Shown here: positions 1 to 8,053 of the stretch, piece by piece
Layout of the letters: each line of letters opens with the position of its first letter
How positions within the stretch are numbered: position 1 is the stretch's first letter
NCBI GenBank assembly: GCA_902806335.1
Contig: CADCWG010000058.1
Span: 1 to 38,550 of the forward strand
Direction of reading: 5' to 3'
Length of the DNA stretch: 38,550 bases
DNA from: an uncultured Thermomicrobiales bacterium
GTDB taxonomy: Bacteria; Chloroflexota; Chloroflexia; Thermomicrobiales; UBA6265
The notes under the pieces: model-generated
What the model was told of the DNA's origin: nothing
Databases searched by the model: none
The model's input: the letters and a program-made list of their open reading frames with translations, nothing else
Position numbers and translations under genes: made by a program

Positions 1-37
1 GGGAGGTGTGTCGTCTCTTTGAGCGCCGGAGGCTCTC

Positions 38-886
38 GTGCCCGTCCTCCCAGGATGCCTTCTTTAGCCCAGCTGGGCACAGTTCGTCGTGATGCTTCCC
101 GATCACCCGGCGGTGGCGCCGGCTCACCCGCTCGGGTGTCACCGGAACCGCATTCGCGACCGGGTGGTGTTCGATTAAGTTGCCGCCGCGTTGGTGCACG
201 GCTCCTGCCACGGACGGATCGCCATGCCGGGCTGCTCTGACCGCACGATCCGGCGACGCGTGCGGGCGTGGGCGGAGGCAGGTGCGGCCGAGCAGCTGCA
301 CGCTAGGGGGCCCGCGCAATACGACCGGCGGGTCGGGCTCGGCCTGGATGTGCTCGCGGTGGACGGCTGCATCGTCGAGGCGCCGTGCGGCGGGAAGCGG
401 GCCGGGCGATCTCCGATGGATCGCGGCAGGCAGGGTCCCTAACGCTCCTCCCTGACCGACGCGCACGGCATCCCGCTGCACCCGGTCTCGGCCGGGGCCA
501 ACCGGCACGGCGCTCCCCTCCTCGCGCCCACACTCACCGGACTCGACGCGCCGGGACCGCTGCCGGGCGACGCGGCCGTCCACGTTGGCCGCGGCTACGA
601 CGGGGCGCCCACCCGCCGCCTGCTTGACGGCTGCGGGATCACCGCCGTCATCGCCCGGAGGGGCGTTCCCGCGCCGCTCCAGGTCGGCGGCCGGTGGGTG
701 GTCGAGCGCACCCAACCGTGACTGAACCGCTTCAGCAGAATTCGCCGCTGCACGGAGCGATCCGGCATCGTCCTCGTCCCCTACCTCTTCCCGGCCGCCG
801 CCGTCGTCACCACCCGCCGCCTCATCAACGAAGCGCGCAACCGCTTTCCATGGGCCAGTCGCCCGGCGACCCGCAGATTCACGTGA
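38..886 (+). pseudogene. IS5-family transposase, inactivated by nonsense mutations
   Basis: One frame (second base frame) reads as an almost complete IS5-type DDE transposase of about 280 codons. It starts at GTG 38 behind a GGAGG and shows the family landmarks PAHPLGCHRNRIRDRVVFD, AVDGCIVEAPCGG, AGRSPMDRG, AGANRH, LLAPTL and WVVERT. It is broken only by in-frame stops: TAG 65-67 (where the family usually has Glu, so GAG to TAG), TAA 176-178, TAA 440-442 and TGA 719-721 (where Trp is usual). No frameshift is needed. The Asp expected just before GYD appears to be replaced by Gly, which would also remove a catalytic residue. The C-terminal half still reads RRLINEARNRFPWASRP. I could not find a matched pair of terminal inverted repeats; the right end may be lost next to tyrA. 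The family assignment is from remembered motifs. Confidence 0.85.
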
Positions 887-905
887 CGCCTTTTGCCGGT
901 CGCTC

Positions 906-1949
906 TCAGCCGTGGCGCTCCTCGCGTCCGTTCGACCGGGCTCCACGCCCTCCCCGCTCGGGTAGCGTCCTGCGTCGGCCCATCAGGCCCCCGAGCAACA
1001 TCCGGCCCATCTGGTCGCCGATGCCGGTCTTGCCCAGCTCGTCCTGGGTCGCCTGCAGGAGTTCGCCCTCGCGACCCGTCTGGGTCGCCCAGTCGGCGCG
1101 CGCGTCGCGGGCTTCCGTGAAGAAGCGGTCAAGCCGGTCGGCCCGGTCGTCGGCGGCGAGGTCGGCGCGAACCTCCTGCAGCTGGGTCACCAGCTGGTCG
1201 ATCCAGCGGCCGACGGCGTCGCGGTTGGTCAGCAGGATGTCCCGGTGCATGGCGGGACTCCCCGCCGCTAGGCGGGTGACGTCGCGGAAGCCGGTCGCCG
1301 AGAGCGTCTTCATGTCTCGCCACGACGGATCGCGGCTGACCGACCGCATCAGAGCCGCCGAGACCACGGCCGGGAGATGGCTGACCCCGGCCACGTAGGC
1401 GTCGTGCTCGGTGGGATCGACGAAGTACGACTCGGCGCCGACCGCCGCGATCAGGCCGAGGACAGTGCGGATCGCATCTTCCCCGGCCCGGACCGACGGG
1501 CAGACGCACCAGGTTGCGCCCTTGAACAGGTCGGCTTCGGCCGCCTCGATGCTCTGGGCCTTGCCCGCCATGGGGTGGCCACCGACGAAGCTGACCGTCG
1601 TGGGGAGGGTCGAGTCGGCCCAGCGGAGCACGTCGGCCTTGGTCGAGCCGACATCGGTGACCACCGCGCCCGCCTGGAGGTGCGGCGCGATGTCGGCGAA
1701 CAGGTCGCGCATCGTCGCGACCGGGGTGCAGACGACGACGAGGTCCGCGTCGCGGACCGCCTTGTCGAGCCGCCACTCCGCGCGATCGACGGCGTTGATC
1801 TTCTGTGCGTACTGCTGCTGAGCCAAGTCGCTGTCGAAGCCGGTCACCTGAAGGGCGCCGTCCTTGCCCTGATCGGCGGACCAGCGGCGAAGGCCGAGAC
1901 CGATGGAGCCGCCGATCAAGCCGAGGCCGACGATCGTCACGCGTTGCAC
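906..1949 (-). CDS. tyrA: Prephenate dehydrogenase (tyrosine biosynthesis)
   Basis: Predicted NAD(P)-dependent oxidative decarboxylation of prephenate to 4-hydroxyphenylpyruvate, a step to tyrosine, in the cytoplasm. The 347-residue protein opens with a Rossmann dinucleotide motif (IVGLGLIGGSIG, residues 5-16). It then has the family blocks VVCTPVATM, DVGSTK, GGHPMAGK (about 125-132) and a helical C-terminal half with GVSHLPA and ATGFRDVTRLA. The start is GTG 1949 with AGAGGAG about 7 bases upstream. There is no ACT domain. The last 30 residues are Arg/Gly-rich and look like an unconserved tail. The gene lies 54 bases downstream of the SH3-domain gene on the same strand and probably shares its transcript. 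The family is clear; the preference for prephenate over arogenate cannot be told from sequence. Confidence 0.93.
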   Translation of the reverse strand: MQRVTIVGLGLIGGSIGLGLRRWSADQGKDGALQVTGFDSDLAQQQYAQKINAVDRAEWRLDKAVRDADLVVVCTPVATMRDLFADIAPHLQAGAVVTDVGSTKADVLRWADSTLPTTVSFVGGHPMAGKAQSIEAAEADLFKGATWCVCPSVRAGEDAIRTVLGLIAAVGAESYFVDPTEHDAYVAGVSHLPAVVSAALMRSVSRDPSWRDMKTLSATGFRDVTRLAAGSPAMHRDILLTNRDAVGRWIDQLVTQLQEVRADLAADDRADRLDRFFTEARDARADWATQTGREGELLQATQDELGKTGIGDQMGRMLLGGLMGRRRTLPERGGRGARSNGREERHG

Positions 1950-2003
1950 TGGGACGCTCCTCTTCCGACGACCGTCGCTGCGCGGCCGTGTGTCTCTACC
2001 GGT

Positions 2004-2588
2004 CTACGTCGGCGGCTGGGGCGCGATCTCGACCGTGGCGATCTCCAGGACCCACCCCTCGTCACCGTCTTCGGTCTCCACCCGGATCCAGACACCGCCG
2101 GCGCTGTCCGTCTCACGCGGACCGAGGGGCCGGAGCGGGGTGGCGGGCGGGAGGACCGTCAGAACATCGACTCCCGCCGCCTGGCTCGGCTCAGCGCGCA
2201 GATTCACCGACTCGTTCGGGTTGGATTCGCGGGTGGCGACGAACGCCTCTCGGGTCGCGGTGGGCGGGGGCGTCTGGGTCGGGGGCGGTGGGACTGTCGC
2301 GGTCGGAGGGACCGGGGTCGCCGTTGGGCCGGCGCCTGCATTGGCCCCGGTACCGTCGTCGGGAGCACCGTCGGCCGGCGTGACCGCCGCCACCTGTGCC
2401 CGAACCTGGGTCGCGGTCGGCTCGATCTCGGCGGCCACGAAGTCGCTCAGCAGGGGATCGACCTGACCCCAGATGGTGACGAAGACGCCGACGAGCAGGG
2501 CCGTGGCCAGCGCCATCGAGAGCCCCACGGCGAGACCCGAGCGGCGACCGTGCTGATCCAGGCGGCGTGACAGACCCGTGCGCTGCAT
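2004..2588 (-). CDS. Membrane-anchored SH3-domain (SH3b) protein
   Basis: A 194-residue protein of unknown specific role. It has a short cytoplasmic basic start, one membrane segment at about residues 20-40 (LSMALATALLVGVFVTIWG), and a long Pro/Thr-rich extracytoplasmic linker (about 65-115) of the kind common in Chloroflexota surface proteins. A C-terminal bacterial SH3 domain follows (SVNLRAEPS ... VWIRVETEDGDEGWV). Such domains usually bind cell wall or protein ligands. ATG 2588 was chosen because GGAAAGG sits 5 bases upstream; the open frame extends further but without a ribosome site. A TGGTATAGT extended -10 lies at 2656-2664 on this strand, without a clear -35. It precedes tyrA on the same strand, but no functional link is evident. 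Confidence 0.75.
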   Translation of the reverse strand: MQRTGLSRRLDQHGRRSGLAVGLSMALATALLVGVFVTIWGQVDPLLSDFVAAEIEPTATQVRAQVAAVTPADGAPDDGTGANAGAGPTATPVPPTATVPPPPTQTPPPTATREAFVATRESNPNESVNLRAEPSQAAGVDVLTVLPPATPLRPLGPRETDSAGGVWIRVETEDGDEGWVLEIATVEIAPQPPT

Positions 2589-2683
2589 CCGGCCTTTCCG
2601 CGGCGAATCCCGCGCCCGGCGCACGACCCGCAGAGTGGACTTCTCTCGGGGCCTGACTATACCACGGGGTCCCGGGACCCCCC

Positions 2684-2712
2684 TTGCGAGCGGCACGCTC
2701 GAGCCGTAGGAT
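2684..2712 (+). promoter_or_regulatory. Sigma-70-type promoter of the ornithine cyclodeaminase-family gene
   Basis: TTGCGA (2684-2689), 17-base spacer, TAGGAT (2707-2712). It points at the gene starting near 2773, giving a leader of about 55 bases. It lies in the divergent region next to the oppositely directed TATAGT of the SH3 gene. Confidence 0.55.
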
Positions 2713-2772
2713 CCGGGGTTCGTGCGGACGAGCCACGTGGCCAGGACGCGATAGGTGGTCCCGAAGGGGGTG

Positions 2773-3774
2773 ATGGTGCTCGCGCTGACCCGGGATGACG
2801 TGCGACGACTCGTGCCGATGGCCGACGCGGTCGAACTGATGAAGACCGCGCTCGCCGAACTCTCCGCCGGCTACGCGGACTCGCCGCTTCGCACGGTGCT
2901 CCGGGTCGCCGGCACGGAACCGGGTACGGGAACCGACGCCCTCTTCATGCCGGCATCCGTCCCGGCGACGGGCGCCCTCGGGCTCAAGATGGTCGCCGTG
3001 AGCAGCGGCAATCCGGCTCGCGGCCTGCCGCTGATCCACGCCGTGGTGGTGCTTGCCGACCCGGAGACGGGCCAACCGCTGGCGATCGTCGACGGGACCT
3101 ACCTCACCGCGCTGAGGACGGGCGCCGTCTCGGGGGCCGCGACCGACCTGCTGGCTCGACGCGACAGCCGGACGCTGGTGGTCTTCGGCGCCGGCGCGCA
3201 GGCTCGCACCCAGGCCGCGGCCGTCCACGCGGTGCGGGACCTGACGCGGATCATCGTCGTGGCACCTCGCCCGGAAGGTCTGGCGCGCTTCCGGGAGGCG
3301 ATGGTGGCGGAGTGGCCCAAGGTTGCCGCGCTCGTCGAGACGACCAGCGACCCGGGCGCCGTGGCAGAGGCCGACATCGTCTGCGCCGCGACGACGTCCC
3401 GAACCCCGGTCTTCGACGATGCCCTGCTCCGACCCGGAAGCCACGTCAACGCCGTGGGAGCGTACACGCCGGCGATGCAGGAGATCCCGGCCGCGACCGT
3501 CCGCCGCGCGACCGTGGTGGTCGACGTGGTCGAGGCGGCGATGGCCGAGGCCGGTGACCTGGTCATCCCCCTCAAGGATGGCACGATCGGGCCGGAGCAC
3601 ATCCGGCGAGAACTCGGCCAGGTCGTCGCGGGGACCGCGCCCGGCCGCGAGTCGGCCGAGGAGGTCACCTTCTTCAAGTCGGTCGGCAACGCGGTCCAGG
3701 ACGTCGTCGTGGCCCGGCGGGCCCTCGACCGGGCACTCGAGCTGGGCGTCGGCCAGAAGCTCAACCTCGGTTGA
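2773..3774 (+). CDS. Ornithine cyclodeaminase / mu-crystallin family NAD(P)-dependent enzyme
   Basis: A 333-residue member of the ornithine cyclodeaminase, alanine dehydrogenase and imine reductase superfamily. The N-terminal substrate domain carries GLKMVAVSSGNPARGLP (the Lys is the usual active-site lysine). IVDGTYLTALRTGAVSG follows, and the NAD-binding fold begins at about residue 137 with VVFGAGAQARTQ. Later blocks AATTSRTPVF, GSHVNAVGAYTP and DGTIGPEHI are all family-typical. Members interconvert amino and imino acids (ornithine to proline, alanine dehydrogenase, ketimine reductase), and the substrate cannot be assigned from sequence alone. ATG 2773 follows AAGGGGG closely; GTG 2770 or GTG 2776 are alternatives and affect only the first residues. 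It is a single-gene unit with its own promoter. Confidence 0.88.
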   Translation: MVLALTRDDVRRLVPMADAVELMKTALAELSAGYADSPLRTVLRVAGTEPGTGTDALFMPASVPATGALGLKMVAVSSGNPARGLPLIHAVVVLADPETGQPLAIVDGTYLTALRTGAVSGAATDLLARRDSRTLVVFGAGAQARTQAAAVHAVRDLTRIIVVAPRPEGLARFREAMVAEWPKVAALVETTSDPGAVAEADIVCAATTSRTPVFDDALLRPGSHVNAVGAYTPAMQEIPAATVRRATVVVDVVEAAMAEAGDLVIPLKDGTIGPEHIRRELGQVVAGTAPGRESAEEVTFFKSVGNAVQDVVVARRALDRALELGVGQKLNLG

Positions 3775-4178
3775 CCGACGCCCGCCGGGCCGGACAGGGC
3801 GCCGAGGCGATCGACGGTCCCGGCTGACGTTTCCGCAAACCGGTCCCTGAGGACGCAGCCAGCCTTCCTCGTACGTCCTCACGAAGCTGAAGAGCGAGTA
3901 CAACGACGCGGCGCCCGGCGCCTGATCCGGAGCTCAGTCGCGTCTGGCTGCCGCGATAGCACGTCTCACCCGGGATCAACCTGGACGGATGCGAGACCTG
4001 GGCGCGCCGCCGGCCCGGGCGTCCCACGGCGAGCCCCAAGTGGGGAGACGGTGAGAGACGCAGCAGCAGTGTCTGCGGAGGCAGGCTTGGCCTGGTCACC
4101 GACAGGGCGCGGTGGTCATCCAGGACGGGGATCAGAGACGATGCGGGCTCGGCACGGATGCCCGCTAGACCGAGAAGA
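3775..4178. other. Intergenic region without a recognised gene
   Basis: About 400 bases between the convergent cyclodeaminase-family gene and nuoF. The open frames here have no recognisable domain. The stretch 3860-3923 reads on the plus strand as an Arg/Lys/Glu-bearing peptide ending AAPGA and a stop, with no start codon or ribosome site. It could be the tail of a decayed gene, but this is weak. Confidence 0.4.
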
Positions 4179-4212
4179 CGCCGGGCCGAGGCAGTTCTGC
4201 CTCGGCCCGGCG
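4179..4212 (-). terminator. GC-rich hairpin after nuoF
   Basis: A perfect 16-base-pair stem (4179-4194 with 4197-4212) closes a two-base loop. It lies 40 bases past the nuoF stop codon. There is no T-run on either side, so it would act as a hairpin-only terminator or a 3' stabiliser. Confidence 0.65.
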
Positions 4213-4251
4213 CACGGTCATACTGAGTCACTGTGGCGCCGGCATGGATGG

Positions 4252-6009
4252 CTAGTCGCCGGCGAGCGGCAGGACCTCCCGAAGCGGCAGGACGGGCGGC
4301 GCGTCGACCAGCTTCGACTCGAAGTCCTCGGGGTAGGTATGAAGCAGCCCGAGCAGCGGGGCCGGCGCCACCTGGCCGAGGCCACAGAGCGACAGCTCGA
4401 TGATGTGCTTGCTCGTACGCTCGATCAGCGGCAGGTCGGCACGGGTGCCGCGCCCGAGACGGATCCGGTCGAGGATCTCGACCAGCGCCGGGTTACCGAG
4501 GCGGCAGGGCACGCACTTGGAGCACGACTCGTAGCGGTTGAAGGCCGTCATGTAGCGGGCGAAGTCGACGGCGTCGACCGACTCGTCGAAGATGACGAAC
4601 CCGCCCGAGCCCAGCATGCCGCCGAATGGCGTCATGGAGTCGAAGTCGAGCGGCACGTCCAATTGCTCCGCCTTCAGCGGGCCGGCTGAGACCCCACCGG
4701 TCTGGATCCCCTTGAACGTGTACCCGTCGGCCATACCGCCCCAGACCTCGTCGATGATGGTCCGCAGCGAGATACCCATCTCGACTTCGACGAGACCCAT
4801 CGTCTTCACCGGACCCATCACGGTGACGAGCTTGGTACCGGTGCTCTTCTCGGTACCGATCCCGGCGTACCAGGCGCCGCCGTTGCTGACGATGTCGGGC
4901 ACGTTGGCCAGCGTTTCGGTGTTGTTGGCCACGGTGGGCCGCTTCCAGAGCCCCTCTTCCACCGACCGGGGCGGCTTCGTCCGCGGCTGTCCCCGCACCC
5001 CCATGATGGAGTACATCAGCGCGGAGCCTTCGCCGCAGATGTAGGCGCCGCCGCCCGTGCGCAGGCGGAAGGCGACGTCCTTGCCAGAGCCGAGGACGTT
5101 CTTGCCGATCAGCCCCAGCCGCTCCGCGTCCTGGACGGCCTTGCGGAACCGGGCGATCGCCAGCGGGTACTCGCCCCCAACGTAGTTGTAGCCCCGCTCG
5201 GCGCCGACCGCGACGCAGGCGATCAGGATCCCTTCGAGGATCCGGTGCGGGTCGCCCTCGTGGAGGCGGCGATCCTTGTAGACGTTGGGCTCACCCTCGT
5301 GGCTGTTGCAGACGACGAACTTCGGCCGCGCCTTCGCCTTGCGTCCGCTCTCCCACTTGATGCCGGCCGGGAAGCCGGCTCCGCCCCGCCCCCGGACGTT
5401 CGAGGCGGCGACCTCCGCGACAGTCTCCTCCCCCGAGAGGTCGAACAGCACCTTGAGGTAGGCGCTGTACGCGCCGTTGGCGATGGCCTCTTCGATCGAG
5501 TCCGGATCAATCACCCCGTGGTTGCGGAGCAGGATGCGGCGCTGGTGCTTGAAGAACGGATGGGCGTCGAGCGGTGGGACGCCGTTGAACGGCTCGTCGC
5601 CGCGCACCCCGAAGGCACGGTCCTCGAGCCGGCCCGCGAGCAGGTCCGGGACGTCATCGGGCTCGATGTTGGCGTAGACGATCGGCGGCTGGCCGGGCCG
5701 CTGGATCTCCACCCAGGGCTCGATCCACATCGCCCCGTTGCCGCTCGTCTGGCGGACCGTGGACCCGGACCCGGCAAGCTCGCGTCGACAGGCGTTGTAG
5801 ACCTCGACCGCACCCTTTGCGATGGACGAACTGTCGATCCCGACCGAGACGACCATGCGGTCGCCGCCCCAGAGGTTGCGCCAGGACTCGGTCGCCTCGC
5901 GCTGGATCGCTTCGAACTCGGCGCGGCTCGTCGCCTTCCGCAGGGGCTGCCGTGCCGACCGGGCGCCGGGCGACTCAGGAGACGTGGGCGATGTGGGGAT
6001 CGATGCCAT
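4252..6009 (-). CDS. nuoF: NADH-binding NuoF/HoxF-type subunit (51 kDa-like diaphorase)
   Basis: A 585-residue FMN- and NADH-binding subunit that passes electrons from NADH to a [4Fe-4S] cluster. The N-terminal ~130 residues are an extra thioredoxin-like domain as in HndC, HydB and FdsB, but its cluster cysteines are gone: the blocks read GIDSSSIAKGA and TSGNGAMWIEP where cysteines are usual. The core follows: RGRGGAGFPAGIKW (NADH/FMN glycine loop), CNSHEGEP, GGGAYICGEGSAL. The C-terminal cluster site is SCSKCVPCR plus a distant Cys in SLCGLG. ATG 6009 has AGGAG six bases upstream and overlaps the nuoE 3' end by 35 bases, so translation is probably coupled. No nuoG or membrane subunits are adjacent. 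The pair may therefore serve complex I from a separate locus or be the diaphorase of a formate dehydrogenase or hydrogenase. Confidence 0.9.
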   Translation of the reverse strand: MASIPTSPTSPESPGARSARQPLRKATSRAEFEAIQREATESWRNLWGGDRMVVSVGIDSSSIAKGAVEVYNACRRELAGSGSTVRQTSGNGAMWIEPWVEIQRPGQPPIVYANIEPDDVPDLLAGRLEDRAFGVRGDEPFNGVPPLDAHPFFKHQRRILLRNHGVIDPDSIEEAIANGAYSAYLKVLFDLSGEETVAEVAASNVRGRGGAGFPAGIKWESGRKAKARPKFVVCNSHEGEPNVYKDRRLHEGDPHRILEGILIACVAVGAERGYNYVGGEYPLAIARFRKAVQDAERLGLIGKNVLGSGKDVAFRLRTGGGAYICGEGSALMYSIMGVRGQPRTKPPRSVEEGLWKRPTVANNTETLANVPDIVSNGGAWYAGIGTEKSTGTKLVTVMGPVKTMGLVEVEMGISLRTIIDEVWGGMADGYTFKGIQTGGVSAGPLKAEQLDVPLDFDSMTPFGGMLGSGGFVIFDESVDAVDFARYMTAFNRYESCSKCVPCRLGNPALVEILDRIRLGRGTRADLPLIERTSKHIIELSLCGLGQVAPAPLLGLLHTYPEDFESKLVDAPPVLPLREVLPLAGD

Positions 6010-6529
6010 GGACTCTCTCCTCGCCCTGGCGCGCCGCGATGGCGCGCTGAAGGACGTCGTTGAGCTTCTCGGGCGTCAGCTGGCCGTGGTAGGCATCGTC
6101 GAGCTTGACGATCGGTGCCCGGTCGCACACACCGAGGCAGCCATCGACGACCTGGACGGTGAGCGCGCCATCCGCCGTCGTGTCGCCGTCGCCGACGCCG
6201 TACCGCTCGGCGAGGTCGTCGACCAGGGCCGTCGAACCGCCGACATAGCAGGCCATGCCGTGACAGACGAGCATGAAGTGCCGGCCGCGGGGCTCGGTGC
6301 GGAAGTCGGCGTAGAAGGTGAGCAGACCGTAGACCCGGTTGGCGGTGGTGCCGAGGTGCTCGGCGACGATCTCGGCCGCCTCGAGCGAGACCCAGCCGAA
6401 GTGCTCGTTGATCTCCTGGAGGGCGTGCAGGATCAGTTCCTGCGCCTCCTGGTGGTCCGAGTAGGTGATATGCGAAACCATCTCCCGGACGACGTCGAGG
6501 TCGATCTGACCGGGTGCGTGTTGGTCCAA
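5975..6529 (-). CDS. nuoE: NuoE/HoxE-type [2Fe-2S] subunit (24 kDa-like)
   Basis: A 184-residue thioredoxin-like [2Fe-2S] subunit that partners NuoF. It has an N-terminal helical part (LILHALQEINEHFGWVS ... ANRVYGLLTFYADF). The cluster-binding domain has cysteines in VCHGMACYVGG and VVDGCLGVCDRAP, matching the C-x4-C ... C-x3-C pattern of the family. TTG 6529 is the only possible start downstream of the predicted transcription start: no ATG or GTG occurs in this frame between the -10 element and codon TTG. Its ribosome site is weak. It is the first gene of a two-gene operon with nuoF. Confidence 0.9.
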   Translation of the reverse strand: MDQHAPGQIDLDVVREMVSHITYSDHQEAQELILHALQEINEHFGWVSLEAAEIVAEHLGTTANRVYGLLTFYADFRTEPRGRHFMLVCHGMACYVGGSTALVDDLAERYGVGDGDTTADGALTVQVVDGCLGVCDRAPIVKLDDAYHGQLTPEKLNDVLQRAIAARQGEERVHGIDPHIAHVS

Positions 6530-6623
6530 AGCCTGCCTCGCTCGCCGGCAACGGAACCGTGTGCCGTGCCCTATTCCCGTGCCAGAGACACCGTCACCGT
6601 GAGCAAAATCACGAACTATGCCG

Positions 6624-6652
6624 AGTATAGGAGGGGGCAGAACCGGGGTCAA
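6624..6652 (-). promoter_or_regulatory. Strong sigma-70-type promoter of nuoEF
   Basis: Read on the minus strand: TTGACC (6652-6647), 17-base spacer, TATACT (6629-6624). This is the best consensus match in the window. It gives a leader of about 85-90 bases before the TTG start of nuoE. Confidence 0.75.
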
Positions 6653-6695
6653 CGCGACCCCGACGGCGCCCGTAGCCTGCGTCGGACACGGTTCG

Positions 6696-6719
6696 CCCCC
6701 GCCGCGGACGCGGCGAGGG
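6696..6719 (-). terminator. Hairpin after the zinc-ribbon gene
   Basis: An 11-base-pair GC-rich stem (6696-6706 with 6709-6719, one weak pair) with a two-base loop. It lies 50 bases past the stop of the gene ending at 6770 and upstream of the nuoE promoter. No T-run. Confidence 0.5.
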
Positions 6720-6769
6720 CGGAGAGGGTCGACCCCAGCGTTCGGCTACGGGTAGACTCGTGCTCTGCG

Positions 6770-7177
6770 CTAGGCGACGCCGAACACCTGCCTGAAGTCC
6801 CCGTCGAACCCGGCCAGAAACTCGTGCATGTCCACGACGTCCGCCGCCGAGACCGGCTTCCCGTCTCCCGTCGCGGGCAGCGCTTCCAACTCCGGCAGCG
6901 CCCGCTCGGGGATGGACGGCGGTGCCTGGTCGCTGAGCCGGCGGAGTGCGAGTTGCGCCTCGTCGGCGTCGCCGTCGTTGAGAACCGCGGCGACGAAGTT
7001 CCGGGCGTGGCACTCGGTGCATTCGACGACCATCATCCACATGTCCGGCTTGCGGGACAAGACCTGGATGTCGTCCTGGGCATAGTCGTGATGGCAGACA
7101 CCACATCGCTGCATTCGGTTCAGCACGACCCGCTTGATCTGCGTCTCGGGAGCCGGGCTCGGGCCCTGATGGTCCAT
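6770..7177 (-). CDS. Zinc-ribbon protein of unknown function
   Basis: A 135-residue soluble protein that I do not recognise as a named family. Two Cys pairs spaced about 29 residues apart (CGVC near residue 25 and CTEC near 54) make a four-cysteine zinc ribbon. The rest is acidic, with a predicted helical C-terminal half (SAADVVDMHEFLAGFDGDF). ATG 7177 follows CCGGAG. It lies 67 bases downstream of the DUF151 gene on the same strand, separated by an 8+3-pair hairpin (7189-7220) that partly covers its ribosome site. This may tune read-through or translation. Confidence 0.65.
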   Translation of the reverse strand: MDHQGPSPAPETQIKRVVLNRMQRCGVCHHDYAQDDIQVLSRKPDMWMMVVECTECHARNFVAAVLNDGDADEAQLALRRLSDQAPPSIPERALPELEALPATGDGKPVSAADVVDMHEFLAGFDGDFRQVFGVA

Positions 7178-7244
7178 ATCGTCTCCGGGAGGCCCGCCGG
7201 CCGGCTGACCGCCGGGCCTCGGCCTTGCCCTCGTCGGGCAGGCG

Positions 7245-7817
7245 CTACTTATTGCTACCCCGCTTCCGGTCGAAGTCCTCGAAGTCGAGCGTGTTGATGA
7301 AGTCGCGGAACACGGACAACTTCTCGTCCTCCGGTCCCGCCGCTTCTTTCGACCGCTCCCGGTCCGCTTCGACCGCGGCCGGCGTGGCCCCCTCATCACG
7401 GTCGCCGTCACCATCGCCGTCGAGCGTCACTCCGGCCCGCTCCATCACCGCCTCCTCGACGAGGATCGGGACCTGAGCGCGAACGGCGAGGGCAATCGCG
7501 TCGCTCGGTCGGGAGTCGATCTCGACCGCCCGCTCGCCCTGCTGGACGACGATGCGGGCGTAGTAGATCTCCTCGTTGAGGTCCGTCACCAGGATGCGCT
7601 CGACGGTCCCGCCGAGGTCCCCGATCACGGTCTTCATCAGGTCGTAAGGCAAGGGACGTGCCGCTGACACGCCCTGCAGTTCCATCGCGATCGCCTCGGC
7701 CTCGTAGCTGCCGATCCAGATCGGGAGATGCCGCTCGCCCTCGACCTCCTTAAGGATCACGACTCGCTGCTGGGTCACCAGACTCACGCGAATGCTTTCC
7801 ACGACGGTCTCGATCAT
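7245..7817 (-). CDS. DUF151 / bifunctional nuclease-domain protein
   Basis: A 190-residue protein whose first ~135 residues match the DUF151 (BFN) fold: VVILKEVEGERHLPIWIGSYEA, MELQGV, RPLPYDLM and the signature IDSRPSDAIALAVRA. Plant and archaeal members have been described as nucleases, while most bacterial ones are uncharacterised. The C-terminal ~55 residues are a charged, low-complexity Asp/Glu-rich tail (GDGDGDRDEGA) ending in a short aromatic-acidic segment. The start is ATG 7817 with AAAGGG upstream. A TAGAAT -10 on this strand at 7940-7945 gives a leader of about 115 bases. Confidence 0.85.
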   Translation of the reverse strand: MIETVVESIRVSLVTQQRVVILKEVEGERHLPIWIGSYEAEAIAMELQGVSAARPLPYDLMKTVIGDLGGTVERILVTDLNEEIYYARIVVQQGERAVEIDSRPSDAIALAVRAQVPILVEEAVMERAGVTLDGDGDGDRDEGATPAAVEADRERSKEAAGPEDEKLSVFRDFINTLDFEDFDRKRGSNK

Positions 7818-7939
7818 CGGAGGGCCCTTTCGGCGTCGTCCGAGCGCCCGGCGGCGGGGAGGAATTGCGAGGGCGAGAGGCGAATCAGGTCGGAATCGGG
7901 AGCGGGATCACGCTTGCGCCCACCCTTCTCCCTGTCCGT

Positions 7940-7945
7940 ATTCTA
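7940..7945 (-). promoter_or_regulatory. -10 element (TAGAAT) upstream of the DUF151 gene
   Basis: Minus-strand TAGAAT identical to the nusA -10 element. No convincing -35 is seen 16-18 bases upstream. Supported mainly by its likeness to the other -10 elements in this window. Confidence 0.35.
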
Positions 7946-8031
7946 CCGCAGACCGACCCGGCGCCGCCGCGCCCGGGCCACCGTCGGGACGCGAGCCGGC
8001 CCTGGTCAAGACGTGCCGACCGAGTTCCTTG

Positions 8032-8053
8032 CTACCCCGGGATGCCCGGGTAG
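8032..8053 (-). terminator. Hairpin spanning the lepB stop codon
   Basis: A 9-pair stem with one bulged base (8032-8041 with 8045-8053) and a three-base loop, formed by the last codons and the stop of lepB. No T-run. Confidence 0.4.

Noticed and set aside
1..37. Left terminal inverted repeat of the IS5 remnant
   Set aside because: The first bases look plausible as an IS end, but no matching inverted copy was found after 886.
2191..3903. A 570-codon minus-strand open frame
   Set aside because: Antisense to the cyclodeaminase-family gene and then out of frame with the SH3 gene.
3761..4231. A 156-codon minus-strand frame in the 3775-4178 gap
   Set aside because: No motif, no ribosome site, and it would begin beyond the terminator hairpin of nuoF.
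5822..7297. A 491-codon plus-strand open frame
   Set aside because: It runs antisense to nuoF, nuoE and the zinc-ribbon gene, which have clear family motifs; the long frame is a by-product of high GC and codon bias.
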